Of a stretch of DNA of 32,924 nt, positions 1 to 10,473 are shown piece by piece; the first letter of the stretch is position 1, and each line of letters begins with the position of its first letter. This stretch comes from Bimuria novae-zelandiae CBS 107.79 (lineage: Eukaryota; Ascomycota; Dothideomycetes; Pleosporales; Didymosphaeriaceae). The position numbers were made by a program, and so were the translations under genes. The stretch spans positions 402,636 to 435,559 of the forward strand of contig ML976705.1 in the NCBI GenBank assembly GCA_010015655.1, read 5' to 3'. The notes under the pieces were generated by a model that ran no database searches, was not told where the DNA came from, and saw only the letters and a program-made list of their open reading frames with translations.

Positions 1-103
1 ATAGATCCGAAATTGGTCCGATACGGATGAGTGTCGGTTTTCGGATGATCTCGAATCCTGTCTTGACTGGCCAAGGGTTCTCGTGTCGACGAGCGATTGT
101 TCC
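1..103. other. Left-edge sequence with no recognised feature
   Basis: This short stretch keeps normal CA/TG content and is not RIP-mutated, unlike what follows. I see no open reading frame of note and no repeat boundary other than the start of the LTR-like sequence next to it. Confidence 0.4.
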
Positions 104-557
104 TGTTACAAGGATAGGTTAAGGGTAAAGCGCCTTACAAATATTTAGTAGTTAAAAGTAATAGTAGTAATACTAGGGCCTTATAAATAATCTAATCCTA
201 TAATAAAACTATAAAATAACTAATTAAGAGGTTTACTAATTTATTATAGAAGATATACTCGTAACGTATAAGAGTTAACTACGAGGAGCAGGAAAGACAT
301 AGGGAAACCATTATACTATATACTAGTCTTTCTAGCCCTTACTATTATCTGATTCCTTCCTTGTCTCTGTTGTCTTCGCTAGAGACGTCGGAGACAGGGC
401 TATCTCTACTAAGACTGTCGGGTGCAAGTCACGTGGCTACTAACCTAAGCTGCCCTGCGCCTCACTGTGCGCTCATCGCATTGCGATGTCGCTAGTAATT
501 ACCCTTGTCCCGTTATTGCCTGGTAATTTCGTTCCTGAATTATCTGAGATCGTAACA
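104..557 (+). repeat. LTR relic of about 454 bp
   Basis: The segment begins TGTTAC and ends GTAACA, the expected inverted ends of a retrotransposon LTR, and its length (454 bp) nearly equals the two clearer solo LTRs in the window (450 and 458 bp). Its centre also resembles the solo LTR at 6852-7301: both carry a run containing TATAGAAG, then a TTAACTA motif, then a GGAAA/AAACC stretch in the same order. No 5-bp target duplication is visible (GTTCC before, CTTAA after), so it may be one LTR of an element whose other parts lie outside the window or have decayed, rather than a clean solo LTR. Its left two thirds are RIP-mutated; about 350-540 is less so. Confidence 0.5.
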
Positions 558-776
558 CTTAAGCTAAGTAAGTCTAATATTATTATTTACCTAGCTAGAG
601 GATAATAAAGTAAAAAAACACTTTATAATATCCTGCCTTAATATTCTCTACCTAGCTACCTAGCTTAATTAGGTACCCTTGTTAGCGGCTTATAGATAAG
701 GCTTAGTAGTAGAGCTAATCTATTAGCGTAAATATATACTAGGTGTTACGGTAATCTCCTAGGCAACCTAACAGCC
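558..776. other. RIP-mutated AT-rich spacer
   Basis: The stretch is rich in TA, CTAG and TTAA and nearly free of CA/TG, so it is old repeated DNA changed by RIP. It lies between the LTR relic and the 5' LTR of the gypsy element. I see no coding trace; it could be internal sequence of the element that owned the neighbouring LTR. Confidence 0.4.
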
Positions 777-1114
777 TAGACGTACTATTAATAATAGTAC
801 GTTAGTATATAGACTTCTACCTCTAAACTTATACTTAGGGAACTAAAGGTCTAATAGCCTTAGCCCTAAAGATTTAATAGTCTAGACCCCGAAGCTTGCT
901 TCTAATTAGTTAGACACGACGCTAGCCATCTAGGTACTAGCACCTAGACTAAGCGGGATAGATAGATCTACGCCTGGATAGGGGGGAGAAGACCTTTTCT
1001 CCTTATCTAACGTCTTATATCTATACGTAGACACTAAATAAGTATATTAATCTAGCCTACCTAGGTCTAGAATACTTCTACACGTTGTTTTTATAATATT
1101 ATATTAGATTAACA
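777..1114 (+). repeat. 5' LTR of the gypsy element
   Basis: The sequence aligns along nearly its whole length with 10474-10832, including a 10-bp-arm palindrome around 781-801, the block at 901-950 and the block at 988-1014. Differences are almost all C/T or G/A transitions, as RIP produces. The start is taken at TAGACG, which was probably TGGACG. The 3' end near 1114 is approximate since the two copies diverge after about 1090. Confidence 0.8.
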
Positions 1115-1169
1115 CTAATTAATATAACTAATTAGGTAGACCAAATCTTAATAAAATAAATAATAATAA

Positions 1170-2150
1170 AATAAATTAAGATACTGCAAGAAACCTTCTA
1201 ACAGGCCTAGTAGGCTTGATAGGAGTCCTTTTAATAGTCTCTCTAATAGATATAGGCCTAGTATTAAGCTAATATAAAACTCTACGCAAGGAGCTTATCC
1301 TGCTAAAGAAGTCTATTTACTTTACTAACTTCCCTACGTTAACCCTTACTAAGGAGACGTTAGAGCCCTCTATAATACTATCTAGTAATAGCTTAATAAC
1401 TATAAAAACTATCTATTTAAGCGATAAACTACCTAATCCTCCTACGTTTATAGAAAAAAAAGAAACTCCCTTTATTTATCTCTTAATTATATATGAAGCT
1501 AGAGGGCAACGTACATTATTACCTTACTAAACGCGCTAAACTAATATACGCCTACTTATAATTAGACTATAACCTAGCTACGCTTACTACCCTACAAATT
1601 AAATCTAATATTACTATTATAAAGACGCTAATCGTCTTCCTCTACGCTATATGTAATAACCCTAATAAAACTTTATTAGCCTAGAGTAAACTTAATAATT
1701 TAAAATAAGGAAAGCAATCCTTCCTAAGCTACTTTATAAAATTTACATATTTTATTATAGATACTTAGCTTAATAAAAAAGCATAGATTAATACCTTATG
1801 TTAATTACTATTAAATAACCTTTATTACGTAATAGTAGGAGCTTAAAACCTATCTGATATTAATAATTACGCTAACTTTATTTTATAATATAATAATAAC
1901 TTTTAGTGCCTGTCTATGCGTTCCCGCTACTAGCTATATACGCGTAGAGACTCGTCGCCGAGACGTCTACGAGACCAAAACGGTATAGAGATAAATACCT
2001 TAGGTATCTAGCTATCTAATAAGAAGAAAGACTACTATTAAAAGAATATATTTTACTTTAATTATAAGGTATATAGATATATCGCAAGGAATTGTCTAAT
2101 GAAGAGAATAAAGATACAAGCTATAGAGTTAAGGAGCCTAAATAGATAGT
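1170..2150 (+). pseudogene. gypsy gag relic with zinc knuckle
   Basis: Reading through the stop codons in the appropriate frames gives a capsid-like protein. A segment near 1440-1500 matches the start of fungal gypsy gag, followed by a helical capsid region near 1680-1900 and a basic, arginine-rich tract near 1915-1975. At about 2050-2100 there is a CCHC zinc knuckle in which two cysteines and the histidine have all become tyrosine (TGY to TAY, CAY to TAY) and only the last cysteine remains. This is exactly what CpA to TpA mutation on both strands predicts. Gag would coat retroelement RNA; here it is dead. The boundaries are approximate. Confidence 0.7.
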
Positions 2151-3229
2151 TATTGTCCTTTAGACAAGGATCTAACATGTTCTTAGTAACTAGCTTTTAA
2201 TTTTTATAATCCTCTTAATCTTAATCGCGCTAATACTTCCTACTAAGAAAAGTACAGTTTTAGAAATAAGTTACTTAATAAGACTACGCTAGATACAAGT
2301 TTCGATAGATTTATAAACTACTTTATTAAGTAAAATCTAAGAGAAATAAATTAATATTTTTTATACTATTTAGTAAGGTAGCGTTAAGCAGGTAGTAACT
2401 ACTCTAGCTAATACTAAAACTATAAAACTTAGGTTTATCTATTAAGACCTTGCGCGCAACCTAAAACTATATCTATAATTATTACTTTATAGTATATAAC
2501 TTACTAAATTTAATAAAAAATAACTAAAGAATAGATAGACTACGTATATAGCTAGTATACGCCTTTTTTATTAGAATTACGTAAAGTAAATTAAGCTCTA
2601 TATAATAATTATAAGTTAATATTAGTTAATCCTTAAACAGCCCTAGATGTATAAGCATTATATAAGGCTTAACTATAATATAAAATAGCTAAAGTTTATA
2701 GTTAAATACTACTAGAACCGTTGCCTGCGTACGAATAGAATACTTAGCAATAATAAAGCCTTTAGACTAGATATTAACTTAATCTTAGATTTAATTATAG
2801 ATCTAGGCTATACTATAGCAAGTAGTATAAAATAGATTCCTAGTACTAAATTAGATCTTTAACTTATAATAATAATAACTAGGTGTTAGCAACGTACTAT
2901 TCTCCTACTTAGGTTAAAAGCGCAACATAATAACTAGTATAAAAGGCTACGCCGCTAGCTATAGGAGCCTAAACTAATACTTATAGGCAGACTAGGCAAA
3001 GTTCTTACGATTAATAAGATACTCGCGATAGATAAATTACTTTAAGAGAATAAACTAAAAGATAGCGTTTCTTACGCTATAGCACTAAAGCTTAATATAT
3101 ATATAATTAGAGTAGTTCCCTTACTAAAATTAGTAAAACGCTAAGGATATAATATCTTTATACTATTAATAGTAAATATTAATAAGGCGCTAGTATAAAA
3201 GACAAAATTTAACCTAGCTATTAAGGTAC

Positions 3230-4457
3230 TACCTAAATACTATAACCTGTAATACGTTTTCTTGCGTAAGGAAGTAGACTAATTACCTAAATATTAACTA
3301 TATAACTTAAAGATTAAGATTTAAGAGGGTAAGTAGCCTAGATTTAGTCCCTTATATAGTATGTTATAAACTAAAGGTACTAAGGAAGTACCTAACTAAG
3401 TACCTAAAAAAGGGCTTTATATAAGCTAGTAAGTTACTTATTACCTTACTAATAATCTTTGTAAAAAAGCTAAGTAGAAGATTAAAATTTTATATTAACT
3501 ATAGAGCGCTTAACGCGCTAATAGTTAAAACCTAATACCTAATTTCTTAACTTTAGAAGACGCTATGCTATCTAATCAAGATAAGGTACTATATAAAACT
3601 TGATATTATTACTACCTTTAATAAGCTATAAATAGCAAAGGGAGACGAATAGCTAATAGCCTTTTATATAAGATATAGCCTATTTAAATACCTTATTATA
3701 CCTTTTAGACTAGTTAATACATTAAGCACGTTCTAGCACTACGTAAATAATATCCTATAACCTTACTAAGATATATTCTATATAGCATATATTAATAATA
3801 TCCTAATATATAGCGAGTCTCTATTAAAATACTACTAAGACGTACGGATGGTGCTTAAAGCTATAAAAGAAGTAGGCTTATAGCTAGACATTAGTAAGTG
3901 CAAATTCTATTAGACTTAAATTACGTACCTAAGGTACGTGATCACTACAGGCGGCATCTAGGTAGACCCTAAGAAGGTAGAAGCAATATAAGACTAGGAG
4001 TATCTATAGAACGTAAATAATATACACGCCTTTCTAGGTTTTATAAACTTCTATTATTAATTTATACTAGATTTCTTAAAATAAGCTTTGCTACTTATAA
4101 ACCTAACTATAAAAAATTAAATATTTTACTTTAATAGCGCCTATTAGGACGCGTTTAATTAGCTAAAGGCTACTTTTATAAGTACTCCTATACTATGCTA
4201 TTTTAACTTAAAACTACTAATTATAGTAGAGGCTAACGCCTCTAACTACGTTATAGCTAAATTACTATCTTAGAAGAATAAGAATAGAAAATTATAATTA
4301 GTAGCTTATTACTCTAAAAGGATAAGCCCTATAAAAATAAATATAAGATTTATAATAAAGAACTACTCGCAATAGTCTACTACTTTAAGTAATAATAACT
4401 TAAGTTAAAAGGGATAGCTTTCTCAATTAACGTACTTAGTAACTATAAGAACCTATA
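3230..4457 (+). pseudogene. gypsy reverse transcriptase and first part of RNase H (relic)
   Basis: Translation through RIP-made stops shows the fungal gypsy RT order: the 'DYRALN'-type segment near 3500, the 'PFGL.NA' segment near 3700-3720, and the catalytic YxDD box near 3785-3800, where both aspartates now read as asparagine (YINN). Then come the 'LIYS', 'KCKFY' and 'FLGF.NFY' type segments up to about 4050 and the start of RNase H ('IYNKELLAIV' near 4350-4380). The protease region between gag and RT (about 2200-3230) is too mutated for me to place a motif. The reading frame is cut at 4457 by the pogo element and resumes at 6305. Confidence 0.85.
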
Positions 4458-6304
4458 ACGTGGTTCACCACCGAGCGGGCCAACCCCACCGAGCGGGCCA
4501 CTTTTTAAAAGTCAGTCTATTGCGAAGCGCCTCCTACAACACCACTACAATTTACTATAATTCGCAGAACATAGAAATACTATTCAGACTTATCGCTATT
4601 AGATGCATCTATAATTTCTACTGCGCAGGTGCGAGCGTTGTGGCCAGCTTCGCCGTAACGTCCGCAGCGCCTCTGCCCACGCACCCTCTTTGCAGACTCT
4701 TTACCCTCCTTTTGCCTACTACTATCCTTTTTAGCTATTAAATCGACTACCTCTCTTACTATAAGTGTCTTAGCTGCCTAAATATACTTCCTTTTTTAAC
4801 TTTTTACCTTTATTACTATCTCTACTACCTTGCAAAGCCCTGCTATTTTTTATTATATTAACACTGTTTCGTGCCCTATTAATGTAACACCTTTGTTAAG
4901 CTACTTAATAGCTCTAAGAAGCGGAGAAACTAGTAAATCTTTATACTTCTATATATACTTATAAACTAGCGTTAACTAAGCCTCTATCTCGCGGAGGTTA
5001 CTTAGTGTTTTTAATTCTTATAGGGTGTCCTTTACGTTAGGTGGAGTTAGCGTATAAAGAACTACATTAAGTCTTAATAACACCGCCTTTAGGTCGTGTA
5101 GGACTAATCTAGCGCCTCTAAAGCCTGCGCAGATGTTCGCCTTTATTATTACTTTTTTAAAAGCTACTTTAAAGGCTAGTAGAAAGGCCTTTTTCTTAAT
5201 TTGCTTAGTGCCGTACCGTGCTAAGCTACTAATCTTATTACTATACGCCCGCTTTAAAGGCGAAAAACAACCTATATTAAGTGGCTATAAGAGTTGTGAT
5301 AAGTGTGGAGGCATACAGAGAATAATAATCTTCTGTTCCTTACAGTATTTATAGAATTCGTGTGAGTAGTAGCTCTTGTAATTATCTATAATTAGTAGCT
5401 AGTGTGCACCTAAACTACGCGCCTTAGTATAGGTATTAAAGTGCCTTAGCTAGGCAAGACTAAGCTTATTTAACGTCTAGCTATTAGAACTAACTTTAAT
5501 AACCTAGTCTTAGGGTAGATTGTAGAACTAGGACGTAATTAGAATCTTATTAGGAAAGATAAGAAAGGGTAGCAGAGCCTAGCCTTTAGCGCTAACACCT
5601 TAGATATTAGTAACCTACCTACGGTTACTAGGTTAAATCTTCTTTAGGTTACTTCGCTTCTCAGAGCCTGTAAAGACTATCTAACCCTATATTACCCCTA
5701 TTATAAAGCCTGTCTCGTCGAAGTTGTACGTGTCGTTATTAGCGATACCGTACTTAGCCTTAGTATTAGCAACTAGCTTAAACTAGGGCGTTATAATACA
5801 TAGATCTTTATTTAGGGCTTGCTAACAATTATATAAATAGCTCCTTTAAAGCTTAATTTCTGGCGTACGCGTCTTAAGCCTGTCTACCTAGTACTTACTA
5901 ATAGGCTATCTACCGCGCTTAGCAAGTAGATTATTAGCTATATCTTAAACTATATCCCTTATTGCACCTATTCCTCGCTAGTTAAGCTTAAGTATACGTT
6001 AGACTAGAGCCTCCTCCTCTAGCTTAGTTAGCTTCTTTAAGTTAGGCTCGCGATTGCGTCGAGAGAGGGCTCCTTAGCGTCGTCGTTATACTATTATTTA
6101 AGGCACGCTAAAGGCTATAATAACGTGTCTTTTACTCTTATCGCGATCTTTAATTATAGCTTAGATAGTAAGCTATAGTGCGCTTTTAGTATAAGGTTAT
6201 TGCGCGTTATGTTGTGATAGCATTGTGGTATAAGCTAGAGGTGGGCTGCATTTAGCAAAGTTGGCCCGCTCGGTGGGGTTGGCCCGCTCGGTGGTAAACC
6301 ACGT
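4458..6304 (-). mobile_element. Fot1/pogo-type DNA transposon no. 1 (inserted in the gypsy RNase H)
   Basis: The 1,847-bp element is bounded by 43-bp terminal inverted repeats (4458-4500 and 6262-6304) that differ at one position, and by a TA on each side (4456-4457 and 6305-6306), the target duplication of the Tc1/mariner superfamily. Each inverted repeat holds two direct copies of the GC-rich motif CACCGAGCGGGCCA, which are likely twin transposase-binding sites as in other pogo elements. The inverted repeats and the 3' end of the coding region (4461-4740) keep normal CA/TG, whereas the interior is strongly RIP-mutated. The gypsy RNase H reading frame continues on the far side. Confidence 0.92.
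4580..6223 (-). pseudogene. pogo/Fot1 transposase relic (element no. 1)
   Basis: On the minus strand, from an ATG at 6223, translation through stops gives a transposase of the pogo/Fot1 DDE family: a helix-turn-helix DNA-binding N-terminus (about 6060-5880), the catalytic segment 'YNFDETGFIIG' (about 5745-5710, catalytic Asp and neighbouring Glu intact), a second segment 'LLIIDNYKSYYSHEF' (about 5400-5360, second Asp intact), and 'PPHLSQLLQPLNIGCF'-like sequence after it. The C-terminus (4620-4700) has a zinc-knuckle-like 'RRCGRYGEAGHNARTC' typical of fungal members and is unmutated. Many TAG/TAA codons make it non-functional. It would have cut and pasted the surrounding element. Confidence 0.88.
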
Positions 6305-6851
6305 TAGTACTTTGCTATAATAAAATAATTAAGCTATTACTAGGCTAAATAGTTAGAGTACCTATCCTGATTTTAGTTTAAAATTACTTATTAACTTAAT
6401 AAATAAGGCGAGAAGCCAGACGCGCTTATTTAATAATTATAAAATATTATAGTATAAAAAGAAGCTAGAGTAACGTAGAACTAAATAATATTACGCCTAA
6501 AACATTTTAAACCCGCTATAAAGATACGCCTTATAAAGATAGATTAATTAATTATATAAATTATTAATAAAGAATATCTTAAAGATAAACTACTTAGTAA
6601 GACGTTATAGCTCTTATAAAGTAGAGCTTATAAATTAAAAAACGTTACGCTTAATAAGTATAAAATAAAAATATTTATATATACTATCGCGATTAGATAA
6701 TAATACTAGACTATAATAAACTAAAAATTAAGCCCCTTTGCCACATTCGTGACTCTCCTGTAGGTGGCCACCTAGGCAGAGGCAAAACTTTGGAAATCCT
6801 ATAGAGAGAGTACTACTAGCCTAGGATGTTTGAAATAGTAAAGCGATATGT
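6305..6851 (+). pseudogene. gypsy RNase H end, linker and integrase zinc-binding start (relic)
   Basis: This resumes the gypsy frame cut at 4457. The first part matches the end of RNase H ('QGEKPDAL' near 6410). From about 6735 the sequence is almost free of RIP and reads as the integrase N-terminal zinc domain: 'HIRDSPVGGHLGRGKTLEIL', then 'YYxPRMFEIVKRYV', with one RIP stop (TGG to TAG). The solo LTR at 6852 interrupts it between 'RYV' and 'ACCHTC'. Confidence 0.85.
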
Positions 6852-7301
6852 TATTATGAGGCGCTCACACCTTGTTCCGATCCGGATTAGGGCGGTAAGG
6901 TATCGTGGTGCTTCACGGATTATTTAATAGTACGAGTTAATGCGACACTTAGCGCGAGGCTAGATAATTTAATTTTATAATAAGGTAAGATAACTATTAG
7001 TCTATATAGAAGAACGTACTCGCACAGAAGATATATAAGTTAACTATAAGGAGTGTATAAAGGAAATCCGTCCCATATATATATATCCTCCTTGTCCCAT
7101 AGAATCCCACGATGTCCCATATCCTGGTGTCGTGGGATCCCATGGGATTCTCTGGGACGTCACGTGACCGAGGTCACGTGGTCCCATGATGTCCCATGGT
7201 CTTGGCGTCTGAAACAGCCTGTGACATTACGTAAGCTCGAGGTGGGGCCCGAGTGCCGTCATAAGGCCCGTCGTCCCGCCGTCGACTTCTGGATCGTAAC
7301 A
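6852..7301 (+). repeat. Solo LTR inserted in the gypsy integrase
   Basis: The 450-bp segment is flanked by the 5-bp duplication TATGT (6847-6851 and 7302-7306). It starts TATTATGA, most simply a RIP-changed TGTTATGA, and ends GATCGTAACA, so its ends are inverted. Deleting it with one TATGT rejoins the integrase frame exactly, from 'EIVKRYV' to 'ACCHTCRKAK', which proves the insertion. The left half (to about 7060) is RIP-mutated, the right half is not. The right half has several near-repeats of TGTCCCAT and two CACGTG-centred palindromes around 7160-7180. Confidence 0.88.
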
Positions 7302-7781
7302 TATGTGGCCTGTTGCCACACCTGTCGCAAAGCAAAGTTGTCTAGAAATAAATATTATAGTCTCTTAAAGCCCTTACCTATCGCAGAACAACGCTAGTAG
7401 TATATTTTAATAGACTTTATAGTAAACCTGCTAGATTTAGAAGGACACAAGAATATTATAGTAGTAGTTAACAGGCTAATTAAGTATTAATATATAATAC
7501 TATATAAAAATATTACTACACTAGAGACTGCGTAGCTCTTTTTATAATAGGTATAGACTAATTATAGCTTTCCTATAACAATATTATCTAATTAAGATAC
7601 CTAATTTATATTAGCGTTCTAGACTAAATTTTATAGCTAGTTAAAGATTATAACACTACTATCCTTAGCGTATTACTTAGAGATAGATAGATAGATAGAG
7701 AACGCTAACGTAGCTATAGAATAGGTGCTATAAGCGTATATAAACTACGCTTAAGATAATTAGGTATAATAGTTACTTATA
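7302..7781 (+). pseudogene. gypsy integrase, zinc domain end and catalytic core (relic)
   Basis: The segment begins with the second half of the HHCC zinc finger ('ACCHTCRKAK', unmutated) and continues with 'LLKPLPIAEQR', then the catalytic core: 'IDFIVNLL' near 7405-7430 (first catalytic Asp intact), 'VVVNRLIKY', an 'SN.DT.F' segment near 7590 where the second catalytic Asp reads Asn, and 'YHPETDGQTENA'-like sequence near 7670-7710 with the Glu retained. Stops are TAG/TAA from RIP. It is cut by pogo element no. 2 at 7782. Confidence 0.87.
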
Positions 7782-9644
7782 ACGTACCCCACAGGCGAGT
7801 CGCCCACACGGGCGAGTCGCCCACTTTTGCCAAGACCTCACCAAAACCACACCTATTATAGTACAAAATGGCGCGAATTGGCTCTATTTAATATAAAATT
7901 ATATAAAATACTACTTAAAGTTAACTTTTATAGTTTTCTTACATGTTCGCGCGTTATGCCTAGCTTATTAGCATAGTTTATAGCGTCTTTAAGATAGTTT
8001 ACCTACCTTAGCGCGCACCTGCTTCTTTGCCTTCTTCCTATTACTATGCGCCCTAAAGTCCCCTAGAGCACTTAGACAAGCGCTGTTATTAATTATTAAG
8101 GTCCCTTTTGCCTAAATCTACTTTTTTTTATATAATTTACGTCGTGTAGTAGCCTTATTTACTATCTTAAGCTTAGCTATCTTTTATTATACTAATACTA
8201 GCTTATGCGTAATAATTGCCGCCTCCTTTAAGATCTTTTTAAACGCCTTAACTATAAATATTAATAAGCTATTTATATGCCTTTAAATTCTTAACTTTAT
8301 AAGTATTAATTATAATCCTAATTCTAGGGCATTGCTAGGGGTTTATAACTACTAGGGACTATTATTAGGTAGTAGTAGTAATAGAGTGCGTAACTTTATA
8401 TTAAGGTATAATATAATCTATTTTAGCGTAAATAAGACTAATTTAGCGCCTTAGAACCCTTCTTAAATATTACTAAGAGTAATTACCGCATTAAAGGCGC
8501 GCTTAAAGTAGGGTAAGAACTTTAGTTTAGTAATATACGTAATATAGTTCCTTATAAGCTATTTAGCTTAGCGCCTATACGCCTTCTTTAGCGGCATAAA
8601 ACACCTAATATTAAGTAGCTATAAGAGGTGCGATAAGTGTAGAGGCATATAGAGAGTAATAATCCTATTATTCTTATAGTATTGCTAAAATTCGAGCTAG
8701 TTATAGCTCTTATAGCTATTAATAATAAGTAATTAGTAGCTACTAATTACCTTCCTCTTTATATGCTTATTAAAGTTCCTTAACTAATTAAGACTAAGCT
8801 TATTAGTTATCTAGCCATTCTTAGAGACTATAATAACCTAATCGTAGGGTAGATTACCTAATTTATACTAATATAATAGATATTAGCGCGCCTTTATAAT
8901 AATAAAAGGCGGGATTACCTATCCTTTAGTATTAATATCTTAGATAAGTGTTATTTACTCCTAATTACCTTATTAAACTAACTTAGGTTATCCTTATTTT
9001 TTTAAAGCTATAATAACTAGTACGGTAGATATTTAGCCTATTATAAAGCCTGCCTTATTAAAGTTGTATGTGTTATTATCCTAGATACCATACTTGGCTT
9101 TGATATTAGCTACCAGATCGAACCAGCCCTATATTAACCTAGAATCCTCACAGAGAGCTCTTTTATAGTTATACTTATAATTAAACTTTATTATAAGCTT
9201 ATCCTAGCGCTTTACAAACGTACTAAGCTAGTTTATACTAACTTAGTCTAAATTACGCTCAGCGCATAGAGAATTAGCTATATTAGCTATAGCTATAAGC
9301 TAAGGGGGAAATCCTCGCGTAATTAAGTTAAGTATATACTTAATAATTACCTTCTCTTTATTTTAGTCTAGATTTTATAAATTAGGTATAGTATTAACGC
9401 GTAAAGATTATCTAGCGCGTTAATTACCTAGTATCTTCTAGGGCACCCTATAGATAGCTATAGCGCGTTAAATTAAGAAAGTTACGTTTTATTTAATAGC
9501 TTAGAGCGCAAGCTATACTTAAGCTTCCTTTAAAGCACCTAACTAGGATTATTAGGCTAGCATAAGTGTAGAGATAGTATTTTGATGGGGTCTTGGCAAA
9601 AGTGGGCGACTCGCTCGTGTGAGCAACTCGCCTGTGGGGTACGT
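7782..9644 (-). mobile_element. Fot1/pogo-type DNA transposon no. 2 (inserted in the gypsy integrase)
   Basis: The 1,863-bp element has inverted repeats of at least 56 bp (7782-7837 and 9589-9644) with three differences, all transitions of the RIP type, and a TA on each side (7780-7781 and 9645-9646). As in element no. 1, it begins ACGT and its inverted repeats carry two direct copies of a GC-rich near-palindrome, GGCGAGTCGCCCAC. The coding trace is on the minus strand. Size and layout are close to element no. 1, but the terminal sequences and coding region differ enough to be a separate family. Confidence 0.92.
7911..9560 (-). pseudogene. pogo/Fot1 transposase relic (element no. 2)
   Basis: Minus-strand translation through stops shows the pogo order: a helix-turn-helix region near 9310-9220, 'NNTYNFNKAGFIIG' near 9080-9040 (the catalytic 'DETG' changed to 'NKAG', G-to-A changes), 'LLIINSYKSYNQLEF' near 8740-8690 (second catalytic Asp changed to Asn), and 'LYMPLHLSYLL' after it. 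A C-terminal 'HNARTC' near 7945-7965 is the remnant of the zinc knuckle seen in element no. 1. The start is uncertain; RIP is heavier here than in element no. 1. Confidence 0.82.
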
Positions 9645-10400
9645 TAGTATAATTTAAAACTAATAATATAATTTTAAAGTTAACTTAAGCATTACCGTTC
9701 TTAATTTACTATAACTAGAATTATTACATAGAAGTTAAGTCACCTTATAGAGAAGCCTAGAGAGGCTATAGATAAAGACTTAATATAATTATAATTAATT
9801 ATATAGTAAAAAAGATATAGGATGTAATAAACCTTATTTATAAAAAACTAACTTAGGTGTAAGCTTTACACTAAAAGTACGTAAATTATATATAATAGTT
9901 AGCACTTACCTATTAGATAGGTAATTACGTATAGCTAAACGCGAAAAACTTAAGGACCTAATAATATTCTAAGAAGCTAGACTAAAAGAACGTTAGCCTA
10001 TATAGAATTGGTATAATAGTCTCTACACACGCCTATAGGCTAGAGCTACCTAATTTAATAAAGATATACTTTATATTTTATATAAACTTGCTCTTACTAG
10101 CAGAGCTACATAATACTTATTTACTAAAATAGTAGATAAAGCTATCTAAACTAGTTATAATTAATATAGAGCTAAAGTACTTTATTAAAAGGACAGTTAA
10201 TCTTTGTTTTAACTAATAAAAAAGTAACACGAATACCTAATTAAATAAACTAAATATAATAATATATAATAAAAACTAGTAACAAAGTTCGCTAACTCTA
10301 CTATTATAAAGAAGTACTATTAGAACTACCTAAACGTAAAGAATCTAAATAAATAGACTGATAAACTATCTAAAATAATAATAAACTAGACACTTATATA
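9645..10400 (+). pseudogene. gypsy integrase C-terminus and chromodomain (relic)
   Basis: The gypsy frame resumes after pogo no. 2. Near 9980-10110 the integrase C-terminal domain reads 'THAYRLELPNLIKI', then 'INLLLLAELHNT', a typical fungal gypsy motif. Near 10150-10340 a chromodomain follows: 'EYLIKxTKYNNI' then 'KLVTKFANSTIIKKYY', in which the Trp of the usual 'KWxGY' box has become a stop. The chromodomain, which normally targets integration to modified histones, identifies the element as a chromovirus. About 10400-10473 is non-coding sequence up to the 3' LTR. Confidence 0.82.
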
Positions 10401-10473
10401 GACTCTTGTAAGCTTAGACTATAAGAAGAAAAGGACCTACTATTATAATAACTTTTTAAATAACCTAAAAGTT

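Noticed and set aside
104..562. Calling the first LTR a clean solo LTR
   Set aside because: No 5-bp target duplication is found, so it is reported only as an LTR relic.
4460..4741. Plus-strand frame of 93 codons
   Set aside because: It is antisense to the C-terminal zinc-knuckle end of the pogo no. 1 transposase and includes the inverted repeat.
7053..7397. Frame of 114 codons as an independent gene
   Set aside because: It is a chimera: the first part is the right half of the solo LTR and the last part is the gypsy integrase zinc domain, joined at 7301/7302.
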